A stretch of DNA of 12,336 nucleotides from an uncultured Coleofasciculus sp. (lineage in GTDB: Bacteria > Cyanobacteriota > Cyanobacteriia > Cyanobacteriales > Coleofasciculaceae). Position numbers and translations under genes: made by a program. Positions 6,388 to 12,336 of the stretch are shown here, piece by piece. The DNA lies in the NCBI GenBank assembly GCA_902805485.1, contig CADCTM010000329.1:1-12336 (forward strand), in the 5' to 3' direction. The stretch's first letter is position 1. Each line of letters starts with the position of its first letter. The notes below the pieces were generated by a model that was not told the origin of the DNA, ran no database searches, and was given only the letters and a program-made list of their open reading frames with translations.

Positions 6388-9300
6388 ATGTTACGCATCC
6401 TTCTCATTGATGACAACCCCCAGGATCGCTTGCTCGCTATCCGCGCCTTAGAACGAGAATTTTCGACTCTCCAAATAAATGAAGTAGTTAATGCAGACGA
6501 TTTTTCCTTGGCGTTGGAGGGGGGGCAATTTGATTTAGTTATTACCGATTACCAACTGCGTTGGAGTAATGGTTTAGCAGTCCTCAATATTGTTAAAAGC
6601 CGTTATCCAAACTGTCCAGTAATTATGTTTACCAATAGTGGTACTCAAGAAATTGCTGTAGAAGCTTTGAAAACAGGGCTAGAAGATTATGTCCTTAAGT
6701 CAGCAAAGCATTATATTCGTTTAGCATCGGCAGTACATTCAGCTTGGGAAAAAGCCCAAAACAAGCGAAAATTAACCGGGTTAGAAAACCGCTTGCAGGG
6801 TTTACTCAATCAGTTAAAGATTGGGGTTTTTCGTCAAGCATTGGATGGTTCAATACTCGACGGAAACCCCGCTTTTTTTGATTTGTTAGGGCGGGGTAAT
6901 GATGGCTTACCTGTTCAACGCCTGCAATCTATTCAGTCTTATTTTCAACCCGAAGACAATGCCCAACTCCTCAAGCAACTGATGGAGGATAGGCAAATAA
7001 AAGACAGTGAAATTCAGTTGCAACGCGCTGATGGCAGCCGGATTTGGGTGCGCCTAAGTCAGACAATGAGTGTTATTGAAGGTGAAACAATTGTTGATGG
7101 TTTAATTGAGGATATTAACGCGCAAAAACTTGCCGAACAGGAAAGAATACAGTTACTAGAAGAATTAGATTCCAAGCAAAAACTTTTAGCAGCAGTTTTG
7201 CAGCAAATGCCCGCCGGAGTGATTATTGCGGAAGCTCCATCCGAGCGTGTATTGATGATGAACGAGCAGATGCAGGCAGTTTTGCGCGGTTCCCCGGTAA
7301 AAGCCCAAAAAGTAAAAGTAGAGGAGTATACAAACTATCAGTATTTTCACTCAGATGGACGACCCTATACTCTAGAGGAACTGCCCTTAGCGCGGTCTGT
7401 GAGAAAAGGAGAAGTGGTTAGATCTGAAGAAATTGATTTTTTAGCAGGCGATGCCACTCTTAGAACCATCCTTGTTGACTCTAGCCCGATTTGCACTGCC
7501 GAAGGACAGATTGTCGCCGCCGTTGTCACATTTTACGATATTACCGAACGTAAGCAGGCGCGAGAACGGATTCAGCTTTATGCTGATGTCGTTAAGAATG
7601 CTCAAGTCGGCTTGACGGTTTGGCAACTGGAAGATTTGGCTGATCCAGGCTCGTTGCGCTTGGTTACGGCTAATCCTGCGGCAAGCGAGTTGTCAGGAGT
7701 GGATTTGGAATCATTCATCGGCAGGACAATTGCTGAAGGTTTTCCGACGCTGCTGAACACGCAATCGCTTTCAAAGTACACCGAAGTGGTGCAGACTGGG
7801 CAAGCAAAAGATTTAGGAGAAGTGCGCTATGGCGATGAACAAGTAGCCCCTGGAATCTTTTCCCTGAAAGCCTTTCCCCTACCTAATCACTGCGTCGGAA
7901 TTGCCTTTGAAAATATCACTAAGCGCAAGCAAGTTGAAGAAGAGCTACAAGATGCCCTCACCAAGCTGAACTTTCATTTTGAAAACACGCCTTTAGTAGT
8001 TATTGAGCGTGATTCAGACTTTCGCGTCACCCGTTGGTCAAAATCAGCCCAAAAAGTCTTCGGTTGGCGGGCGGAGGAAATCATTGGTCAGGATTGGCAG
8101 TCGGTTCATATTGAGGATGTCGAAACGGTCAAAGTACTCCGAGACCGTTTACTCAGGGGCGAGGAAAAACAGAATGTTTGCCAAAACAGGAGTTATACCA
8201 AAGATGGCTCAGTTGTCGAATGTGAGTGGTACAATTCGGCATTATTTGATGAAGCTGGGAATTTCGTCTCAATTTTGTCCCTGGCACTGGATGTCACCGC
8301 ACGCACTCAAGCGGAAGTCGAACGGCAGCGCCTCCTCAAGCTGGAACAAACCGCGCGAACTCAAGCGGAGACGGCTAACCGCATTAAGGATGAGTTTTTA
8401 GCGGTACTTTCTCACGAACTTCGCTCTCCACTTAACCCGATTTTGGGGTGGGTGAAGTTACTGCGCTCCCGAAAGTTAGACGAATCTCAGATTAGTCGAG
8501 CTTTGGAGACAATTGAGCGTAATGCGATCTTGCAGACACAACTAATTGAAGATTTGCTAGATGTCTCGCGGATTATGCGGGGTAAAACCAGCCTAACAAT
8601 TAGCCCCGTCAATCTTGCCACAACAATTGAGGCGGCAATTGATACAGTCCGATTATCGGCTCAAGCGAAATCGATTCAGCTCCAATGTTATCTTGATCCT
8701 AATGTTGGGTTAATTTCTGGCGATTCAAACCGTCTACAACAGGTGATCTGGAATTTACTTTCCAATGCGATTAAGTTTACTCCGCCTGGGGGGTCTGTCA
8801 CTATCCGTTTAGAGCGCCAGGGGACACAAGCTCAGATTCAAGTTAGCGATGCGGGGAAGGGCATTAGTGCAGAATTTTTGCCCCATGTTTTTGAGTATTT
8901 TCGTCAGGCAGATAGCTCAACAACCAGGAATCAAGGAGGCTTGGGACTCGGTTTAGCGATCGTGCGTCATTTAGTAGAATTGCACGGCGGCACGGTGGTA
9001 GCATCCAGCCCCGGACTTAATCTTGGGGCAACGTTTACGGTAAGTATCCCGCTACGGCTTGAGTCCCCACCCCCAACGACTACAGAGCGGTTAGATTTAA
9101 GTTTTAGCCCCGAAGAAATGCCGAATCGTCTTCGGGTTTTTGAGGGAGCGCGGCTACTGATTGTCGATGATGAGACGGACACGCGAGACTATTATCGGGC
9201 GGTACTCGAACAGCAGGGAGCAAAAGTGACAACTGTGGCTTCGGTAAGTGAAGCTCTTGAGAGTGTTCGCCAACAGCGCCCGGATCTAATACTAAGTGAT

Positions 9301-9540
9301 ATTGGAATGCCGATTCAGGATGGCTACTCACTAATTCGTCAAGTAAGAGCGTTGGAGTTGCAGGGCCAAAAAAGGATTCCTGCTGTTGCTTTGACGGCAT
9401 ACGCCAGGGATATAGACCGCACCGAAGCGATCGCAGCAGGCTTTCAGAAGCATTTGTCGAAGCCAGTTGAACCGGATGAATTAATAGCGGTGGTGGCTCA
9501 TCTTTTGCTCAAGCCATCTTCCATAAACTCTGAATACTAA
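6388..9540 (+). CDS. Hybrid histidine kinase, REC-PAS(x4)-HisKA-HATPase-REC
   Basis: A soluble hybrid kinase with no membrane segment. I start at ATG 6388 (1050 residues) because the receiver begins at once (MLRILLIDD). A TTG at 6349 would add 13 residues with no family support; neither start has a strong Shine-Dalgarno. Order in ATG numbering: receiver 1, about 1-120 (D8-D9, phospho-acceptor D54, T82, K104); four PAS-like domains at about 134-246, 262-389, 396-514 and 519-641, three of them ending in the typical D/N-I-T-x-R/K or D-V-T-x-R motif; HisKA with H676 in SHELRSPL; HATPase with N789 and N793, G1 DAGKGI and G2 GLGLGLAI; receiver 2, about 921-1040 (D927-D928, phospho-acceptor D971 in SDIGMP, T1003, K1025). 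No Hpt domain. The N-terminal receiver could take phosphate from the upstream kinase and so gate this enzyme. PAS ligands are unknown. Confidence 0.9.
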   Translation: MLRILLIDDNPQDRLLAIRALEREFSTLQINEVVNADDFSLALEGGQFDLVITDYQLRWSNGLAVLNIVKSRYPNCPVIMFTNSGTQEIAVEALKTGLEDYVLKSAKHYIRLASAVHSAWEKAQNKRKLTGLENRLQGLLNQLKIGVFRQALDGSILDGNPAFFDLLGRGNDGLPVQRLQSIQSYFQPEDNAQLLKQLMEDRQIKDSEIQLQRADGSRIWVRLSQTMSVIEGETIVDGLIEDINAQKLAEQERIQLLEELDSKQKLLAAVLQQMPAGVIIAEAPSERVLMMNEQMQAVLRGSPVKAQKVKVEEYTNYQYFHSDGRPYTLEELPLARSVRKGEVVRSEEIDFLAGDATLRTILVDSSPICTAEGQIVAAVVTFYDITERKQARERIQLYADVVKNAQVGLTVWQLEDLADPGSLRLVTANPAASELSGVDLESFIGRTIAEGFPTLLNTQSLSKYTEVVQTGQAKDLGEVRYGDEQVAPGIFSLKAFPLPNHCVGIAFENITKRKQVEEELQDALTKLNFHFENTPLVVIERDSDFRVTRWSKSAQKVFGWRAEEIIGQDWQSVHIEDVETVKVLRDRLLRGEEKQNVCQNRSYTKDGSVVECEWYNSALFDEAGNFVSILSLALDVTARTQAEVERQRLLKLEQTARTQAETANRIKDEFLAVLSHELRSPLNPILGWVKLLRSRKLDESQISRALETIERNAILQTQLIEDLLDVSRIMRGKTSLTISPVNLATTIEAAIDTVRLSAQAKSIQLQCYLDPNVGLISGDSNRLQQVIWNLLSNAIKFTPPGGSVTIRLERQGTQAQIQVSDAGKGISAEFLPHVFEYFRQADSSTTRNQGGLGLGLAIVRHLVELHGGTVVASSPGLNLGATFTVSIPLRLESPPPTTTERLDLSFSPEEMPNRLRVFEGARLLIVDDETDTRDYYRAVLEQQGAKVTTVASVSEALESVRQQRPDLILSDIGMPIQDGYSLIRQVRALELQGQKRIPAVALTAYARDIDRTEAIAAGFQKHLSKPVEPDELIAVVAHLLLKPSSINSEY

Positions 9541-9682
9541 AGGGATTCCTTGCGGTGTGCAACCCTACCCTACAGTAATTAACAAGGCGGCAACTACTCT
9601 ATCAAGAATACGGTTCTACTCACTGCTAAGACTTACCTGAGAGAGATACATTAGTGGAACAAAGTACATAAAACTTTATACA

Positions 9683-9702
9683 GGGTGATTAAAATCTCAC
9701 CC
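9683..9702. promoter_or_regulatory. Candidate operator palindrome upstream of clpC
   Basis: GGGTGA (9683-9688) and TCACCC (9697-9702) are perfect reverse complements separated by eight A/T-rich bases. The dyad lies 34-53 bases upstream of the clpC ATG, directly after a TATACA hexamer (9677-9682) that could be a -10 box, though no good -35 is seen. The position would suit a repressor overlapping the transcription start, or a hairpin in the leader. It is not the HrcA CIRCE element (TTAGCACTC-N9-GAGTGCTAA). Confidence 0.35.
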
Positions 9703-9722
9703 ACATTCTTAAACCGCTCGGT

Positions 9723-9729
9723 AAGGTGA
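9723..9729 (+). promoter_or_regulatory. Ribosome binding site of clpC
   Basis: AAGGTGA ends seven bases before the ATG at 9737. It is the clearest Shine-Dalgarno of the plus-strand genes here and fixes the clpC start, which also matches the conserved MFEHFTERA N-terminus. Confidence 0.7.
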
Positions 9730-9736
9730 ACCCACA

Positions 9737-12211
9737 ATGTTTGAACATTTTACAGAAAGAGCCATCAAGTCCGTCATGCTCGCTCAGGAAGAGGCGCGCC
9801 GCTTGGGACACAACCTTGTGGGCACCGAGCAGATTCTTTTGGGATTAATTGGAGAAGGCACAGGAGTTGCCGCAATTGTGCTGGATGACTTGGGTGTTGC
9901 CCTCGACAAAGCCCGGATTGAAGTAGAAAATGTGATCGGTCGCGGAAATCGCCTCGTCCCAACCGAACTCCCCTTTACTCCCAAAGCGAAGCGGATTTTC
10001 GAGCAATCCTACAAGGAAGCTCGTCAACTCGGACATAATTACATCGGCACAGAACACCTATTACTTGCGATCACTCAAGATAAGGAAGGCGTTGCTGCCA
10101 AGGTAATGGAAAACTTGGGCGTTGACTTAGCTACTGTCCGTACGGCTGTTATGCGGGCGCTAGGAGAAGTTGCAGCGGCTACCACGACGGTTAAACAAGG
10201 TTCGCCGTTCATGATGGGCGATCAAGGCAAGAAAGCCACGCTAGACGAGTTTGGCACAGATCTGACTCGACTCGCTGCTGAAGGTAAGCTTGACCCGGTG
10301 GTTGGACGAGCTAAGGAAATTGAGCGGGTTGTGCAGATTCTCGGTCGTCGCAGCAAGAATAACCCGATCTTACTGGGAGAGCCTGGGGTCGGTAAAACCG
10401 CGATCGCGGAAGGTTTGGCGCAACGCATTGTCAACAAAAATGTCCCTGACTCCTTGGAAGACAAGCAAGTTATTAGCTTGGATATGGGTTCTCTGTTGGC
10501 GGGAACTCGCTACCGGGGCGACTTTGAGGAACGCATCAAGCAAATTATGGAGGAAGTTCGTCAGTCAGGGAATGTCATCTTATTTATTGACGAAATCCAT
10601 ACAGTTATTGGTGCCGGGGCAATCTCTGGTGGCATGGACGCGGCAAATATGCTTAAACCAGCCCTCGCTAGGGGACAAATGCAGTGTTTGGGAGCCACTA
10701 CCCTGAATGAGTTTCGCCAGCATATTGAGCGGGATGCCGCGCTAGAGCGTCGTTTCCAGCCTGTGATGGTGGGAGAACCTTCTGTTGAGGACACGATTGA
10801 GATTCTCCACGGTCTGCGGGATGCTTACGAGCAGTACCATAAGGTTAAAATCTCTGGTGAGGCTCTGGAAGCGGCGGCTAAACTTTCTGACCGTTATATT
10901 TCTGACCGTTATCTGCCGGATAAGGCGATTGACTTAATTGATGAAGCGGGAAGTCGTGTTCATTTGGCAAACTCTCAGTCTTCTCCTGTTACTAAGGAAC
11001 TAAAGCAGGAACTGCGTCAGGTGACGAAGGATAAGAATGAGGCAGTTAAGGCGCAGGATTTTGATAAGGCGGGGCTATTACGCGATCGCGAATTGGAAAT
11101 TGAAGCTCAACTTCAGACACTTATCACCAACAAAGACGAGCCAAACAATTCCATTCTCCCGATTGTTGATGAGGAAGATATTGCTCAAATTGTCGCTTCT
11201 TGGACGGGGGTTCCTGTTAACAAACTTACCGAATCTGAGTCAGAACTGCTGCTGCATTTAGAAGACACTTTGCATCAGCGATTGATTGGTCAAGATGAAG
11301 CTGTAACGGCTGTAAGTAAGGCGATTCGTCGTGCCAGAGTTGGTTTGAAGAGTCCGGATCGACCGATTGCTAGCTTTATCTTTTCCGGTCCTACGGGTGT
11401 AGGTAAGACGGAACTGGCGAAGGCGTTAGCAGCTTATTTCTTCGGTTCAGAAGAGGCGATGATTCGCTTGGATATGTCGGAGTTTATGGAAAGCCATACA
11501 GTTTCTAAACTGATTGGTTCGCCTCCAGGATATGTGGGGTATGACGAAGGCGGTCAACTGACTGAAGCGGTGCGACGTAAGCCTTACTCTGTGCTGCTTT
11601 TTGATGAAGTTGAAAAAGCACACCCGGATGTTTTTAATACACTTCTGCAACTGTTAGATGATGGTCGCCTTACCGATGCACAAGGTCGGACTGTGGACTT
11701 TAAGAACACCCTGATTATTATGACCTCGAACATCGGTTCTAAGGTGATTGAAAAAGGTGGCGGTGGTATCGGTTTTGAAGTCTCAGATAATGCTGCTGAT
11801 TCTCGTTATGACCGCATTCGTAGTAAGGTGAATGACTACCTGAAGCAGTATTTCCGTCCTGAGTTTCTAAACCGTTTGGATGAGATTATTGTCTTCCGTC
11901 AGTTGACGAAGGATGAGGTTAAGTTAATCGCTGACATCATGTTACGTGAAGTCTCGGCACGCTTACTGGAACAGGGTATTACGCTGGAAGTCACGGAACG
12001 GTTTAAGGATCGCTTGGTGCAGGATGGTTATGATCCGAGTTATGGTGCTAGACCTCTGCGACGGGTGATTATGCGCCTGTTGGAAGATAGTTTAGCGGAA
12101 GCGATGCTAGCGGGTCAGGTTGGCGATGGCGATAAAGCGATCGTTGATGTCGATGATAATGGACAGGTGAAGGTCTTGCCGCAGCAATTGACACTTCAAG
12201 CGGTTGGATAA
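9737..12211 (+). CDS. clpC: ClpC, HSP100/AAA+ unfoldase of the Clp protease
   Basis: ClpC unfolds protein substrates with ATP and feeds them to ClpP-type peptidase rings in the cytosol; in cyanobacteria and plastids it is a core housekeeping unfoldase. The 824 residues match the family length. Two N-terminal Clp repeats (about 1-70 and 77-145) bind substrates or adaptors. D1: Walker A GEPGVGKT 214-221, Walker B ending DE at 285-286, arginine pair R338-R339. A UVR/M-domain (about 415-465, KAQDFDKAGLLRDRE) sits between the rings. D2: Walker A GPTGVGKT 551-558, Walker B ending DE at 623-624, sensor 1 N665, sensor 2 GARPLRR 770-776. IGF at 678-680, after a run of glycines, is the peptidase-docking tripeptide. 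It starts 196 bases after the hybrid kinase stop with its own Shine-Dalgarno and ends at a strong terminator, so it is probably a separate transcription unit. No defect is seen. Confidence 0.98.
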   Translation: MFEHFTERAIKSVMLAQEEARRLGHNLVGTEQILLGLIGEGTGVAAIVLDDLGVALDKARIEVENVIGRGNRLVPTELPFTPKAKRIFEQSYKEARQLGHNYIGTEHLLLAITQDKEGVAAKVMENLGVDLATVRTAVMRALGEVAAATTTVKQGSPFMMGDQGKKATLDEFGTDLTRLAAEGKLDPVVGRAKEIERVVQILGRRSKNNPILLGEPGVGKTAIAEGLAQRIVNKNVPDSLEDKQVISLDMGSLLAGTRYRGDFEERIKQIMEEVRQSGNVILFIDEIHTVIGAGAISGGMDAANMLKPALARGQMQCLGATTLNEFRQHIERDAALERRFQPVMVGEPSVEDTIEILHGLRDAYEQYHKVKISGEALEAAAKLSDRYISDRYLPDKAIDLIDEAGSRVHLANSQSSPVTKELKQELRQVTKDKNEAVKAQDFDKAGLLRDRELEIEAQLQTLITNKDEPNNSILPIVDEEDIAQIVASWTGVPVNKLTESESELLLHLEDTLHQRLIGQDEAVTAVSKAIRRARVGLKSPDRPIASFIFSGPTGVGKTELAKALAAYFFGSEEAMIRLDMSEFMESHTVSKLIGSPPGYVGYDEGGQLTEAVRRKPYSVLLFDEVEKAHPDVFNTLLQLLDDGRLTDAQGRTVDFKNTLIIMTSNIGSKVIEKGGGGIGFEVSDNAADSRYDRIRSKVNDYLKQYFRPEFLNRLDEIIVFRQLTKDEVKLIADIMLREVSARLLEQGITLEVTERFKDRLVQDGYDPSYGARPLRRVIMRLLEDSLAEAMLAGQVGDGDKAIVDVDDNGQVKVLPQQLTLQAVG

Positions 12212-12239
12212 GATTCCCGATTGAAGTCTAAATAGGATT

Positions 12240-12271
12240 GACACTCTCACTAAATGAGGGTGTCTTTTTTA
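12240..12271 (+). terminator. Rho-independent terminator of clpC
   Basis: GACACTCTCA (12240-12249) pairs with TGAGGGTGTC (12255-12264) across a five-base loop, a 10-bp stem with a single G-T wobble. Six T residues (12265-12270) follow immediately. It lies 28 bases after the clpC stop. The last 65 bases of the window hold nothing that I recognise. Confidence 0.92.
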
Positions 12272-12336
12272 TTGGGATTTTCTGGCAAAATAAGCCCTGA
12301 ATTTTTATTTGAATAGAGGTTATAGCAGTCGAGACA

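Noticed and set aside
8003..8401. 132-codon plus-strand frame inside the hybrid kinase gene
   Set aside because: It is an alternative-frame shadow of a well-supported PAS/HisKA coding region with basic, low-information composition.
9664..9682. Possible NtcA site GTA...TAC upstream of clpC
   Set aside because: The spacing between GTA and TAC is not eight bases.
10290..10706. 138-codon plus-strand frame inside clpC
   Set aside because: It overlaps the D1 ATPase coding sequence, whose motifs are intact; the alternative frame has no family character.
1..12336. CRISPR array, tRNA, rRNA, IS element or phage module
   Set aside because: No spaced direct repeats, RNA gene signatures, transposase or integrase motifs, or terminal inverted repeats were seen on either strand.

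Overview
The window reads as chromosomal DNA from a cyanobacterium. The palindrome GCGATCGC (HIP1) occurs 11 times in 12.3 kb (starts at 432, 606, 1257, 1881, 2153, 4154, 4980, 6031, 9427, 10400, 11082), against about 0.2 expected for an 8-mer in random sequence. The proteins also have cyanobacterial character: a ClpC unfoldase, an Rcp1-type response regulator and phytochrome-like histidine kinases. I do not assign a genus.

Layout. Positions 1-109 hold the possible 3' end of an unrecognised plus-strand gene. A terminator-like hairpin (131-158) and a second hairpin (270-290) follow. On the minus strand lie an EamA/DMT-type membrane transporter (329-1231, GTG start) and a fused two-ATPase peptide/nickel-type ABC protein (1685-3625). 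Directly behind the ABC stop codon is what looks like the decayed 5' fragment of a cyanobacterial hypothetical gene, interrupted by an in-frame TAG. A 184-bp divergent intergenic region (3626-3809) separates the minus-strand block from the plus-strand block.

The plus-strand block is a compact signalling cluster: a membrane CHASE3-GAF histidine kinase (3810-5765), a stand-alone Rcp1-like receiver (5871-6323), and a large hybrid kinase with receivers at both ends and four PAS-like domains between the first receiver and the kinase core (about 6388-9540). Gaps of 105 and 64 bp and shared orientation suggest one operon and a branched or multi-step phosphorelay with no DNA-binding output domain in the window. 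clpC (9737-12211) follows with its own leader, a good ribosome binding site, a candidate palindromic operator and a strong rho-independent terminator (12240-12271).

Nothing here is clearly an undescribed defence or mobile system: no CRISPR array, transposase, integrase, tRNA or rRNA was seen. The more interesting signals are the gene remnant after the ABC stop, the phosphorelay architecture, a repeat-like insertion in the ABC linker, and two palindromes upstream of the ABC gene and of clpC.
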